Shown here piece after piece: positions 25,441 to 37,682 of a stretch of 64,000 nt of DNA. Below the pieces are notes generated by a model. The model saw only the letters and a program-made list of their open reading frames with translations. It was not told the DNA's origin and made no database searches. Position numbers and translations under genes: made by a program. Origin of the DNA: Didymella arachidicola (lineage: Eukaryota; Ascomycota; Dothideomycetes; Pleosporales; Didymellaceae); the NCBI GenBank assembly GCA_016630955.3, contig CM049987.1:248001-312000 (forward strand), given 5' to 3'. Positions within the stretch are counted from its first letter, which is position 1. Each line of letters begins with the position of its first letter.

Positions 25441-25938
25441 ATTCAATGGCAGTATGGATTGGAGTTGGAGAGTTGGAGAGCTGTCGCATGTATTTCTAAA
25501 ATCGCGACTGCGGAGTTTAGCGGGGAAGTTTTTCGCGCACGGCTTCGCGTACACTTTCCTCTTCTCTCGCGGACCTGAAGTTGCAAAGCAATCGAGAGGC
25601 AGTCCAGGCTTGCCTGTGCGCTGTCTACAATAGCGCTACAGCTCTGGAGAGCTCAAATTCCGGTTTCATGGTTGGATATAAATAGTAGCCCTCAGGAGGA
25701 CTTCATCAAAGTCAAGTCACAAGCAGAATCGCCAAAGAAGCAGACTGAGGGAACTCAGATCAATTTAGATCGTCTACATATATATGCGAAAACCAGACTC
25801 CAGCCTCCAGGGTATAAGATATGCTCGGCCATCCATCGCCAGTCCAAAAGTACACAGACATGGTATCCATGTCAAAAAGGCCCATCGTAATGGGAAAGAA
25901 ACAAAGCACTACACCATCAACACACCATCATACATCAT
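25441..25938. other. Intergenic, PUS7 promoter and GH55 3' flank
   Basis: Between two minus-strand genes. A TATAAATA-like string occurs near 25677-25684 but points to no obvious transcript. No gene recognised. Confidence 0.35.
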
Positions 25939-28327
25939 CTACGCCTGCGCAAAGATAGCGAGAGTAGCACAGAAGTTGCTGCGGTTGTCCTCGTCCTTGA
26001 CAAGACCCTTGCCGTTGGATGTGATCATGTTGACTGAGGCCTTGGACGACAGACCGAACCAGTTGACGTTGGTCGAGTTTGTGACCTCGTTGATGTGTTC
26101 CTGGCAGTTCTGGCCGGAGACGCACTTCTGGTCGTAGTTGCTGAAGAAGGAGTACGTACCCGCACCGTAGTTCCAGATGCTGGAGCTGTCGATGACACGG
26201 ACGGCCCAGGCAGATGTCGAACCCTCGGAGAAGTCGGGGTCGAAGTACTTGTCGTTCTTGGTGAAGGGGACATCGGCCTTGGGGTTGGGCTGGTAGTAGG
26301 GGGTCTCGGTCTGGATGGCGCCGTACCAGATGTCCTTTGCGCCCTGGAAGTGGTACTGAGACATCTGCGAGTGCTCGGAGGCGGTACCAACGAGCCAGAC
26401 AGGACCCTGGGATTCAACAATCATACCGCGGCCGTTGTAGATGTCGATCTGGCCGTGATCGGCCTGGTCAAGCTCGTGGTCAGCGGTCCACAGCCAGACG
26501 TTCTCGAAGTAACCGCTGGACGACTTGGTAACGTGAAGCTGCATGAAGGAGCCGATGCAGTCAGGGTTGGCGTCGTGGGTAGCGTTGGGGTTCTTTGCGC
26601 AGTTGGAAGACTGGAGCTTGGTGCCCTCGTAGCCGCCGACACGGAAGTGGACGTCCCAGAGTCCAGCCTTGCCGGCCTCAGCGTTGATGTTCCACTCCAT
26701 CAAGATACCACCGGGAGCAGGGCCCTGGGTACCAATGATAGCGTCATTCATCTCGAAGGTACCCTTATCGCCAGACTTGGCGCCAACCTGGAAACCAGGC
26801 TTAGGGTTGTTCATGTCGCTGAAGAACTCGCCAGTGATGAAGAACATGGGGTAGACCTCGCCCTGAATCTTGACGTTCTTCTCGGCAGGGATGACAATGG
26901 TCTTCTTGATGAGGTAAGCACCGTGGTCGACGTAAAGGATCTCGCCATCCTGGAGACCATCAATGGCACTCTGGATAGCAGCAGTGTCGTCGGTGTTGCC
27001 GTCACCCTTAGCGCCCTTGGACTTGAGGCTGACAAACTTGGAGACATCGACATTCTCGTACTGGGGCTTGCTACGCTCGAACCAGCCGTTCTCGCCCTGC
27101 AAGACAGCGGGCTTGGTGGGACCGTTGTTGATATCGCCCTGGACACGGCCTTGCTCGGAGCCAGCAGCCATAGCGTTACCCTGTGCCCAAGCCTCCACCT
27201 TGTTGCCACCCTTGACAAGAACGTTGCCAGCAGCGCCGATAACAGCAGACTCAGACCCAGTGAAATCGACGTTCTCGAGGATGAGAGTGCCACCAGTGGT
27301 AGGAATGCTATCCGAAGTGAAGGAGGTGTTGACACCGACAGGAGTGTTGGTAAGCTTGCTGTCAAGCATAAGGACGGAGCCTACAGTCTGGTTGGAGGGA
27401 CTGTTGGCCATGTCGAGACCGACCTTGCAGTCGTTAATGAAGATGCTCTTCATGGTCCAAAGCCAGTTCCAGTTCATGTAGATGGCGGTACCGCAGCCGT
27501 TGAAGGTCATGTTGCGAGAAGTGAATTGTTGGGATCCAAGGAAAGCACCGACACCACCGCCGTTGAAGACGAGATCAGTCATAAAACCACCGGAACCGTT
27601 ATCCTGGAAGATACCTTTCTGGTCCTTGCCGGCATCACCCTTGGCCATCTCAAAGCGGATGTTCTGGAGCGAAGTAGCCTGAGAAACCTGCCAGTGGATA
27701 CCAGCGGTAGCCTTGGCTGCAGAGATGTCAATGACGAAGTTGCGGACCTGGCGGTAGAAGTTGTTCTGGTTGGTATACCAGTTGGCACCATTACCACCCC
27801 TATCAACAGTTAGCTCAGAAAGCGCAGGACTAGATCTCTACGAACGGAATGTATGGGTCTGCGTCGACGACGGCCATGCCCTCAAAGTTGGCGGTAGCCT
27901 TCAATGTTGGGAGGTTGTTGATGTCACCGACGAATTGGGTGTAGTAGTACTGAATGATCGGCGCCGACACAGCGTATGTACCAGCAGGGAAGTAGACAAT
28001 CGCAGGAGTAGTAGTTGAGGAGTCACAGCCCTCGCCGCAGCGGTCGCCGTCAGCGACAGCCTTGTTGATGGCTTCTGTGTCGTCGGTGGTGCCATCACCC
28101 TTGGCACCGTAATCCTTGACGTTGCGGAAAACCTTGTAGGCATCTTTGTTGGCGTTGTAAGGAGCAACACCCTGACGCTTGATGTCAGCGAACCAGTAGC
28201 CAGAAGCTCCTGCGGCCGGCGCAGATGCTTGTGGTGCTGGTGCCGCGACGGGCGCAGCTGTAGAAGGGGCGGCGGTGATCAGGACGCGCAGCGCCAATAG
28301 GAGCGCACCAGCGCTGAAAGCCACCAT
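25939..28327 (-). CDS. Secreted exo-beta-1,3-glucanase, glycoside hydrolase family 55
   Basis: Releases glucose from beta-1,3-glucan of fungal walls or stored laminarin-like polymers. Exons 27846-28327 and 25939-27799 sum to 2343 nt, or 780 aa. The 46-nt intron has donor GTTCGT and acceptor GATAG and restores DPYIPGGNGANWYTNQ. A signal peptide (ALLLALRVLITAAPSTAAP) is followed by two tandem right-handed beta-helix halves. Each opens with the same motif: DYGAKGDGTTDDTEAI near residue 75 and KGAKGDGNTDDTAAI near residue 435. Family landmarks include NNFYRQVRNFVIDI, IHWQVSQATSLQNI, YMNWNWLWTMKSI and GYFENVWLWTADHELD. The length matches the family (750-800 aa). It is extracellular and may act together with the neighbouring chitinase on fungal walls. 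A 572-codon antisense frame covers it but is a codon-bias shadow. Confidence 0.93.
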
Positions 28328-30069
28328 GATGACTGAAAATGTTTGATTTTTCGGTAGGTTGAATTTCTGAAATGGCCGCGAAGGCTATGAGTTTTATTCG
28401 TCAGTTGACCGGCAAAAGACGCGTGGCTGGAATGCAGAGAAGGTGGATTTAAGTAGGTGGTGGAGTTGCGCGGCAACGAAAATGATGGAAGGGAAAAGTA
28501 GTAATAGTGTTCTTCAATAAATGAGTGATGAAGAACAATAGGAATTGAAGTTGAGCAACAATGTGCTGGGAGCTGACAATGCGCCTGCGTGGGAAGGTGA
28601 AGACGGCGGGCGACACTGTATAAGTACACTGTATTGAGGGTAGGGGCTTACAATAGTAACGTTAAGGTCTCGCCAATCAAGTTCGGCAGAGCTCCTTGTT
28701 TCAAGTTTCGAATAGACGGGTCGACTTCCTCGCTCTGTGGTGTTCGACTCGTACTGCCCAGCCGATAATGCCCACTTTATACCATCTTCCGCAGCATGGT
28801 ACCACCGCTTTGTTGTCGCCTCTTCATCATACTCTTGCGCTGTCTCTGAATCGAGTGCCTCCTCGTCACTGTCTTCCATCCCATGACGAGGAGGCCCGGT
28901 GGCCATGTTGGCGAGCCGCATGCCTTGCCCGTAAGGGGCTCCTGAGGCAAAGCTAAGAATGCGACCTTGTGTGACCTCGCGCCACAGCTCAAATTGCCGG
29001 TTGTCCAAGGGTGTTTGCTAGCAGGGAACACAGGAACTGTCTGTTCTGGCTTCACCTACGCGCGTGAAACAGCAGGTTGTCGTGGACCAGTCAGTGAGGG
29101 CGAAGTTGGTGAAGTTGGCGATCCTATGCCTGAGCGCGACAGGGGTTGATTCGCCCGCAGCCACAACCGGACAAGCGAGACCAGGCCTGAAACAGAAAGA
29201 ATGTTTCGAATTCTCTGCACCGAAGCATCTACTGGCTGTGAGTGGCTCTATGTAAATAGGCTTGCTGCCAGCGCTTCAGCGGTGAATAGATTGTGAACGC
29301 TGGCCATCAGCCCCGGACCTTCTCGTAATCGCAGCGGGCCGCGGCAGATCGTGCTAGGTGCACTGCGCATTGCCGCTGAAGCAGGGCGCCTGCAGGTGTC
29401 ACTCGGCCGCATCAGATGCACCAACATTACAACGGCTGTGGCTCACATCCTGCACATCACTTGAGTCTCACAATTAACTTAGAAGGCCAGCGACCCCGCA
29501 TACCGACGACGAAGCGCCCTGTACGTTGTACATAGGGCTTTGCGCAACACGTGAATGCGGTTGCGTGTCTCTCCACGTTGCGCACGGAATAGGCAGGACC
29601 CTCTATGATACCCAAATTTGAGGGTCCAAGGTTTGTACCAATCGGTGCCTGACGAGGATGTTGAGGTTAAGTGCAAACGCAAACATGTTTCAAGGCCGTC
29701 AAGGTCGGTATTCTCCAAAGCAAGCATGGCACGTCGGCATAAATTTGAGGAAGCTCGACCGCGTTAATCATTTATGCTTAATAGCACGTCTATTGCGTAT
29801 CCATCCAATCATGAGATAGGATCTTCAGGCACAAGTGTTGAATATCGCTCTTGTATTGCGGGGATAAGTATTCAGGCCAGGGTCCCTCTGCGGTTATATT
29901 GAGAGGCTCGAATGATTCGTGGCAGCGTTCAGGCACCGGCTAGTAGTTTGTCGGGCAGTCCGAGACACGCGCTGAGCTTCCTTGATAATGACAGATGCTG
30001 CCCTCTCCTGTTCGGCCGATCGACCTGCCGCAGCACTTGCTACGGCTTCCGGTCCGGGTGTTGATGCGC
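28328..30069. other. Intergenic region upstream of GH55
   Basis: Contains the GH55 promoter and the 3' flank of the aminotransferase. One doubtful frame (28514-29008, -) is listed separately. Other frames are short and featureless. Confidence 0.35.
28514..29008 (-). CDS. Hypothetical acidic small protein (doubtful)
   Basis: A 164-codon frame. Residues 40-100 look protein-like: the acidic run EDSDEEALDSETAQEYDEE is followed by RWYHAAEDGIKWALS. The C-terminal 45 residues look like read-through. A donor-like GTAAGC at about 28649 could end the coding part near residue 120 with a downstream exon that I could not identify. No family recognised; it may be chance. Confidence 0.2.
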   Translation of the reverse strand: MDNRQFELWREVTQGRILSFASGAPYGQGMRLANMATGPPRHGMEDSDEEALDSETAQEYDEEATTKRWYHAAEDGIKWALSAGQYESNTTERGSRPVYSKLETRSSAELDWRDLNVTIVSPYPQYSVLIQCRPPSSPSHAGALSAPSTLLLNFNSYCSSSLIY

Positions 30070-32107
30070 TTACCAGAAGTTATGTGCCTCTTGTTCCACT
30101 TGCAGCCTGATCTTGTAATTACCAGTAGTATTTTGCTCATGCTGCATCGTCTTGATCACGGTCGCAAGGCGCTCGATGCCTTCGATCAACGCATCCTCAT
30201 CTTCCCACTGTGGGCGGTTTAGCTGTGAGTAGCGTAGACGACTAGTGGGACTTACTGCAAAGCATACTCGGATGTCGTTCTTGAAAGAGGTACGTGGATG
30301 GTCGCTGTCACCGGGAATCTGGGTCTGTGAGTAGGGGAACCGCACTGGTGGACATTGAACTTACTTCAAACAGCTCGCCCTGGGCGTGTGTTACTATCAG
30401 CTGTTCCCATGACCATGGCTCTATCTGAACGTACCTGTGCGACCACAACGTTCTCATCCTCCCGGGCTCGTTCCACAAGTGCTCCGCCCTCCATACCATC
30501 CGGCAGCGTGAGCCAAATGAAGTAACCGCCGACAACGTCACGATCTGTTTGAGGCAAACGCACACCGAGGGGGACCAACAGGTCGTTGATGGCTTTGATC
30601 ATCGACCGGTAACGCCTGCCGTATGCCGGTTGCAGTTCCTCGTACACGCGCCGTTGAAGCTCGCCATTTTCCATGGCCTCAGCCAGGATATTGGACGAAA
30701 ATTGACTAGGGTTGCCACCTGAGCGAGTCGACCCCCTGGTAGGATATTAGCTGTGAAGTTCGCTGCGGCTGAGACAGGGTCATCGTCAGCCCTAGCGGAA
30801 GGTGAAGGTCATGTCAGCTCGGACCGTGCCGACCGCGCTTCGTATCTGATGTTCAGTGTCTTGCGCGATACGAAAGTCTGAAAATCTCGCTGCAGCCTTT
30901 GCGGCTCTGAGACATGATCGAGATGGAAAGAGTCAGCACTTACACCTCTGCGACACCTGAGACGAACTTTGGTGTGCCTTCACACCAGCCGCACCTCAAG
31001 CCTGGACTAGAGATCTTAGAGAAGCTCATATTTGAGACTGCGTTGCCAAAGCCATCTGCGCCCTCTCGCTCAGCCCCGCCATCCTCATAGCGGTCCAGAT
31101 CTACAATTCTCGGCAGATGAGCTTGCTTGACCGATGCTGTCTCGGTCTCAGAGGCAACCTTGGCTGGCCATTGCAGGAAGTCGTATACATCATCGGTGAT
31201 GATGAGGGCATCGTATTCCCTTGCCACTTTGAGTAGCTCTTTTCGCCGCCTCAGACTCATTGTCTTAGAAGAGGGATTGGAGAATGTCGGAACGGCGTAC
31301 ACTACATGCTTGTACACTTTGGCCCAAGGGCGATACGTCGGTTTGTGCTTCTGTCCACCTCGTCAGTGATCCATTTAGCGTTTTGATGACTTCAATAAGA
31401 GTTCTGGAGACGAGCCGGGTGGAGCCAGCAATTTAAGGCGCAGCTACTAGTTAAAGGAATACCTACTGGTCCCGTGATACCTTGAGCTGTTGCCTCGTTT
31501 TCCACTTTCTTGATTTCCTTTTTGAAATACTCAATATCAATACCTTCCTCGTCTTCTGGGATAGCGCTAAACTTGTCATGAAAACCTGCGTCTTGGATCA
31601 CACGAAAGGAAAGATGATATGCAGGTGCCACAAACCAGACCCTCCTGGTATAGGAAGGGTCAGTGAACACGTTCAGCAGAACGGCGAGGTTCTGTGAAGC
31701 TCCTCCCGAAATTGCGATTCGATCATCGGTGATAGGATTCTGAGGTTTGAAAAAGGTCGTCAGCCACGACGCAAGGTGCTTACGAAGCCTGCCATCGCCA
31801 TGATCCGGACCATACTCCAAAGCTGGAAAAGCCACGGAATCGTTCGTGAGCACTTGGTGGGCGGATCTGTCAAGCAGTAGCGTTGGCAACAGAGCATGGT
31901 TCGGCCATCTGTGTTGTCGTCGTTAGCCGCGAACGTTGCCGATATAATGGGCCGCATAATAATGGGAAAGGGACCATTGGCATGATGCAGGGAAGATGCA
32001 TTGACAAAGTATGGAGTGAAGCTGACGTGCCCTCTCAGAAGATTGATTAGTTTCTTTTTGCTGGTAACGGAAACAGCTGTGTTGTGCGGAGAAAAGCCAG
32101 CAGTCAT
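30070..32107 (-). CDS. PLP-dependent class I/II aminotransferase, seven exons
   Basis: Exons: 32031-32107, 31467-31908, 30944-31350, 30435-30735, 30365-30379, 30256-30318 and 30070-30207. Total 1443 nt, 480 aa. It is a fold-type I transaminase of the 2-aminoadipate/MocR-like group. Landmarks are INLLRGWPNHALLP at the N-terminus, LEYGPDHGDGRLRKHLA, SGGASQNLAVLL (phosphate contact), YAVPTFSNPSSKTMS, ITDDVYDFLQW (Asp to the pyridine N), and MSFSKISSPGLRCGW with the Schiff-base Lys. GSTRSGGNPSQF, GELFEIPGD and NDIRVCFA follow. Intron 1 (31909-32030) must use a GC donor (GCACGT) with branch CTAAC and CACAG to read LLRG-W. Exon 5 is only 15 nt and encodes GELFE. The start is the only Met before the conserved entry. 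The amino-acid substrate cannot be told from sequence. Confidence 0.87.
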
Positions 32108-33253
32108 TTTCGCTGCTGTGCTGCTTTTTGCCGCTTACGATGCGGTTGGACGAATATTGATTGCTCGGTAGGTGTCGCTACGAGTTGCTTGTACGGTGTG
32201 ATTACGAAGCGTTGTGGCTGGTGCGCGTGCTGTGTCGGGCCGCTCACGGTCAAGTAAGAATGCAGTGTGCTGCCACGGGGCGGTGTCTTAATCTTCCTCC
32301 AGCTTATATCAGATGGGATGGGAGCGTGCAGTGAGTTGACGAGGCCATTTGCTGGATTGATAGAGCGGCTCCGGCGTGTAAGTAACGCTCATGATGGCGC
32401 AAGTGGACGCGCCCTGTCAGTTGACAGAGGAGCCATGAGGGTGCAGCTAAGGCCGCAAGCGTGTACGTCACCCGGCTTGCCCGCCGGACGCGGGCCCACG
32501 CTTCATCGTGTTTGTTGACTGGGCGAGGGTAGAGAAAGTAACAGTAGTACGATACTTCAACCCCATACTCGTACAAGAAGTATTGATGCGCGTGCGGCAG
32601 GCTTACTGTCACGGCAGCTGAATCTGGAGACATTCGCGATGGTTGACAGTAACAGAACGTGTTGAATCAAGTGTCATTCAAAACACCGCAGACATGACCA
32701 CGGCCGTGGGTCCGCTGCGACCCCTGCGGGTCTGAATTGCGTACCGTAGCGAGTCCCAAAGTGACGGCCCAGGGCCGTCCATGAAGATCGTCGTTGAAGG
32801 GTGTCCGCAGACTGTGCTACAAATACGAACAGAAAAGCTGAGCATCAAGCCGATTGAGGTCTAGCTGGGAGTGAATGGTCACCTACGGCAGGCAGCTGCA
32901 CACGTTGTGGCGATGAAAATTGCCTACCATGCTTAGCGCAGCTCCGACTGGAACAAGGCGATGACGAAGTTTGGGGCCTCTGCGACACCGCCCAGCGGAT
33001 CTGCGACGGCATTCAATTGAGAGATCAAATATAGCAATCTTAGGCCCAACTCTAGCCTGGCCTGATAGTTTTCTTCCCAGTACATGTATCCGCAGCGGCC
33101 GCCTGCCCTGCATAGAGCTCTGTTTGCTGTTTTGCCCTGCACACCATAGCCTACATGCTCTGCATAGCATACTGTAGTAACCCCATAGGCGCCTGCATAG
33201 CCGTCGACCTTCCCCTCGTCTGTTCCGTCCCCAGGTCCTAGGCCTCCACCGTC
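32108..33253. other. Divergent intergenic region
   Basis: Promoter region shared by the aminotransferase (-) and the large unknown protein (+). Short frames on both strands have no family signal. A few short GC-rich palindromic strings occur around 32700-32780, but no clear element emerges. Confidence 0.35.
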
Positions 33254-35947
33254 ATGGGTGATAAGAAGAATCCGAGGCAACGGCTCTCAAGCCTGTTTTC
33301 TCTGGGCGGACATACCTCAGAGCCTCAGCAGAGCAATTCTGCGGCTTCTGCGGCTTCTTCGGAATCGAGCGGTCGACTTAGCAAAGTCAAGAATCGCGTT
33401 TCTTCAGGAGCATCCTTGTCGACGCAGCAGTCTGCGACACACCTCACAGCGCCCGAATACCCTCCACCGTCTCCGCAGCGCCGCCATTCACCTCCCAATC
33501 AGCTTACTATTCAGCCTGTGGGCTCCCCTGCCCTCGACCCTCTTGAGCCTCCTCCGACACTAGATGTGCCGTCGCGCAGCTCCTCTCCTGGTGGCCGGGG
33601 CAGCCGCCCAGGCACACCGAACCTGGGAGTAGAGAACGAAGGGAAGCTGAAGAAGCTGAGGCGGAAGAGCGGCTTGTTCGGAAGCAGCAATGGCAGCTCG
33701 ACCGACCTCAGCCGCGCAGGCGGTGCGAACAGCCCGCTTGCGTGGATAGTCGGGCATAAGGGCAAGGTGCCGTACAATCTGACCATGCTGCTGAACGGCG
33801 AGAAGGTGTGTTGCGCGCAAGACTGGCGTTCTTGGTGCTAGTTTCCACGTGGAAAATGCTAACGACGAGCACAGGTGCCAGAGCTTTGGGACGACCAAGG
33901 TGACACCTTCGTTTACCTGTTCCCACGAACCTCGGGCAGGGGTCCGTCATTCAAGATCGACTCCTCCGTTTACGCCGCTTCACAGCTCCTGACCCGTCTC
34001 GTACATGGCTCTCTCTACAGCGACGATGTTGTCGCTCCACCACACGAAGTCCCCGTGCGGAGCTCACGGCCAGTCTCGACTGAAGGGGGCCAGGAGATGT
34101 CGCGCACTGTATCGCCAGACCAAAGCCAAATAGACAGCTCAGACGGATCGAAGGGATCAAGAGCGCTCAGCGATGCCACAGAGGACGACCACACGGAGAA
34201 GCACATGTATATGCCGATTGCACTGAGCTCAGACGACGCCGTTACTCCGTACGAGCCACGCCTGACCCAGAAGGACACCGACACTCTGGTGACCTACCGT
34301 AACTTCTTCGCCTTCCTAGTAGGACAGTCGCTCGTTGCAACACCTCAACATTCGGACATCTTCGACATCTTCCTGCGCATCGCCGACATCCTGAACCACT
34401 ATGCCTTCTCGAATGTGGACGGGTCGACTTTTGGAGAAGTTGCTGCTTCGAGCTTCGACGCCTACGTTGATGAGCTGAATATGGCAGATGTCAGGCAGAG
34501 CCGTGAAAAGACGATCGAAGCTATCGTATTAGGCGAGAAGATGCGGTCGATGGGACTCTACACAGAGGGTTTCGTTCATGCAGTCGGCAAGTACGACGAC
34601 GTAAAGAGCTTGAACTCGCCGAAGTGGCACATGGTCAGTCCAAAGACAGGTACTCGCATGGCCCGCGCCGCTTTGGACTTGGACAACCGCGAGAATAATA
34701 TCAACCTCAAGCTCAAGGACTTTGAGTTTGCCGCAATCTTCTCTGGTATCATGAACAGCGCTATGGCACAAGAAGGCAAAATGATCGGTTTTAAGAGATG
34801 GAGATCTGCGTTCATGAGCACAAGGGGCTGGATGATTGATTACTACAAGCACAAGTATGGCTCTTGGTTACCAAAGGCGCGAAACAAGAAGAACAATCTC
34901 ACGACCAACGGCCTGAATCGACTGGTTCTACGGGACATGTACCGGGATCTCTCCAGCCTCTACGACTTACTCGTCGACCGCAAAGATCTCACAAACAGGA
35001 CGGCTGACGGGTTCCTGGTAGAGGATGAGGGCATGGGTTTCGTGGCTGTCAACGCACGCGCTATGCGCAAGACTCTCAGCGAGTATGATCGAAGTACGCC
35101 GCCTGTGCAGCCACCAATTCCGTTCGATCTGCCCTTATACCCCACTCTTCATTCCATTCGCCCTGAGTACCCAACGGGCGACGAGAAGAAAGATGCCAAG
35201 ACGCGAGGCAAGAAGCTCAAGAGCGACGAGATCACCAAGATGCTACATAACGCAACCAACGCAGACGCACGGCAGAAGACACCGTTCCTAGAGGCGTTCC
35301 TTATTTTCGAGAAGAAACAGGCGTCTGGGTCGAACATGGACGAGCTGTGGGAGCTGCGAAGCGGACAGTGGCTCTTTATCTACGCAGTTCTCCAGTCGCT
35401 GCCCATGCTGGTCGTCGACGCACCTGGCGTACGCTTTACTGAAGGTGTCGAATATTTTCTCTGTGAGGTCCCACGCAGCGGCGTTCCCTGGGTCCGCGAA
35501 GATACAACCAGAGCGCGAACATGGTTTGGTGTTCAAGGTGGTGCTCAGGTTGTCAGTCTGCCCACCGACATCGTCGAGCACGGCGTTGAGGGTGTTTTCA
35601 GGCGCTCTCACTGCTGGAAGAGGGCGCAAGAGTGGGCTGCCAACGATACGCTGCTCAACGCAGCCATGCAAGAGCTCAACGGCACCGCTGCACCACTCCC
35701 CCCACCGCCTGGCATGCTTGACCCTTCTTCAGCCCAGCTGCGACCACGTTCACAGAGCCCTCACGACCAGAACAAGCGTAATAGTGTCATGAACCTCGGA
35801 CTTGAGGCCCTTCCTTTGCCACCTGGCATCGCGCCGCCATCCGCACCAGTCAATCGGCCACAGTCGAGCAGCGACCCCAGCAGAACCTTCGACGCTATCC
35901 TGGGAGCACCACCGCCCAACTCCAAGGACAAGAAGAAGAAAAGGTAA
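33254..35947 (+). CDS. Large conserved fungal protein of unknown function (DUF8004-like)
   Basis: Exons 33254-33805 and 33875-35947 give 874 aa. The 69-nt intron (GTGTGT, branch GCTAAC, CACAG) joins LNGEK to VPELWDDQGDTFVYLFP. The first 160 residues are Ser/Pro/Arg-rich and probably disordered (SLFSLGGHTSEPQ, SPGGRGSRPGTPN). The core of about 550 residues begins with WIVGHKGKVPYNLTMLLNGEK and includes LVTYRNFFAFLVGQSLVATP, FKRWRSAFMSTRGWMIDYYKHKYGS (split here for length: FKRWRSAFM, then RGWMIDYYKHKYGSW) and LWELRSGQWLFIYAVLQSLPM. The tail is Pro-rich and ends in a Lys/Arg cluster. No catalytic motif, signal peptide or membrane segment is evident. I match it from memory to a widely conserved ascomycete family annotated only as a domain of unknown function. 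The name is tentative; the gene itself is secure. Confidence 0.8.
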
Positions 35948-36393
35948 TTGATGTTCTGGTTCGAAATCAACGGCCTGGGCAGCGAAAATATCTAGCTTTA
36001 TTTTTCATTTAGTCTTTGCATATCACGTATGCCACCTCACGTGGCAACCTCATTAGATTTTTAGCGACATCGCATTTGTGCGCTATACATAGGCGCATAG
36101 TTTATGAAAGGGAAAGGATAATACCAGGATACTTTGGACAGAAGCATGGCACCAAACTCTACATAGCGACAATTGAGATATCCATTCTATACGGCTGCAG
36201 CTTCCGTAGCTCATGTGTGCCTCGGGATCGCTAGCCCGTCGAAGCTCACCGCCGACTTCGCCCAGGCTAACCGGGATCGCTTGCGACCGACGGAAAGCTA
36301 TCTTGAATGACTGTGCACTGCATCTTCACTAACCGATAAGACGCTGCGCAAAGTCGACGAGACTGCTATTGCCTGAAGTTGTTGTCTGCAGCC
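35948..36393. other. Intergenic, sideroflexin promoter
   Basis: Between two plus-strand genes. No recognised gene, repeat or RNA. Confidence 0.4.
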
Positions 36394-37682
36394 ATGACCT
36401 CTTCGCTGCCCGGAACGCGCGACCTACCCAGCTCCCAATTTGACCTCACAACGTACTGGGGTCGCGTGCGGCATGCGGCCAACATTTCAGACCCGAGGTG
36501 AGACAGCTGCGCAGCGATTGATAGACGTTGGACACACAGGGAGTGGTGAGTCCACGACTCTTGGCTTGCATCTCTGCTCTGCAAACATTTCGTCCCGTGG
36601 ACATTACTTCTGCTGTGACTGTTGAGCAAACGTCTGAAGTACCAGCCCGCTGACGCAACGCTGTGCAGGACCCTCTTCACATCCTCTGCGGGCCTCGAAA
36701 ATGCCAAACGACTCATCACCTCGTATAAGACTGGCAAGGTTCAGGACATGACACCTGAGCTTTGGAGCGCGAAGAAAGTCATCGACTCAACGATACATCC
36801 CGGTACGCATCATTGGGAATAAAGACAAGGACTCAAGGAAGCTGACCGCGAGACAGACACGGGCGAGCCGGTCCTGTTGCCATTCCGCATGTCAGCCTTC
36901 GTGTTGTCCAATTTGGTTGTCACGGGCGGCATGCTCACACCAGGCCTTTCGGTACGCCTCATGTCAGGTAGAAGCAGGGCTTCGAAGCTAAGAAAGAACA
37001 GACAGCAGGAACACTCGGCTGGCAAGTCGTCAATCAGTCGCTCAACGTCGCCATCAACTACTCAAACGCCAACAAAGCCACGCCTCTCTCCAACGCAACG
37101 ATTGCCAAGTCCTACTTCCTGGCCGTCAGCGCATCGTGCGGTGTCGCATATGGTCTTAATGCGAGCATTCCCCGCCTCAAGAGCCTTTCGCCCAACGCAA
37201 AGCTCATCGCCGGCCGCCTTGTTCCCTTCACCGCCGTTGCCTTCGCTGGTGTGCTTAATGTCTTCCTTATGCGCGGCGAGGAGATCAAGCACGGCATCCC
37301 CGTGTTCCCCGTCCTGACCGAAGAAGAGAAGAAGCGCGTCGCGAGTGGAGACCTGGAGGTCAAGCCTCTGGGCAAGAGCAAGAAGGCAGCTACAATTGCA
37401 GTGGGAGAGACGGCCATCAGTCGCGTGCTCAACGCGACACCGATCATGGTCCTGCCACCTCTAACTTTGGTCAGGCTGCAGAAGACTGAGTGGCTTAAGC
37501 AAAGGCCGAGGATGACCACACCCATCAACATTGGACTGATCTTCGCTACAAGCATATTTGCTCTGCCGCTGGCGCTTGGTGCGTTCCCTCAGAGGGAGAG
37601 CGTTAGCGCCGCCTCGTTGGAGCCCGAGTTCCACGCTCGTGGTGGCAAGGACGGAAAGGTCGAGTTCAACCGCGGCATCTGA
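36394..37682 (+). CDS. FSF1: Sideroflexin, mitochondrial inner-membrane amino-acid carrier
   Basis: Exons 36394-36497, 36669-36802, 36857-36951 and 37002-37682 give 337 aa. The introns are 171, 54, 50 nt; the third has branch GCTAAG and GAACAG. The protein starts MTSSLPGTRDLPSSQFDL and continues TYWGRVRHAANISDPR, the sideroflexin N-terminal signature. SAGLENAKRLITSYKTG, the HPDTGEP motif (codon Asp split by intron 2), PFRMSAFVLSNLVVTGGML and GWQVVNQSLNVAINYSNAN are all family hallmarks, and about five membrane helices follow. Animal sideroflexins import serine for one-carbon metabolism; the fungal homologue is assumed to be similar. No cleaved presequence is expected. The length is normal and no break is visible. 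Confidence 0.93.

Noticed and set aside
26095..27813. 572-codon open frame on the plus strand
   Set aside because: It is antisense to the GH55 gene, rich in Val/Leu/Asp from reversed codon bias, and has no domain.
33254..35947. Two separate genes at 33254-33841 and 33875-35947
   Set aside because: A GTGTGT/GCTAAC/CACAG intron joins them in phase within a conserved segment.
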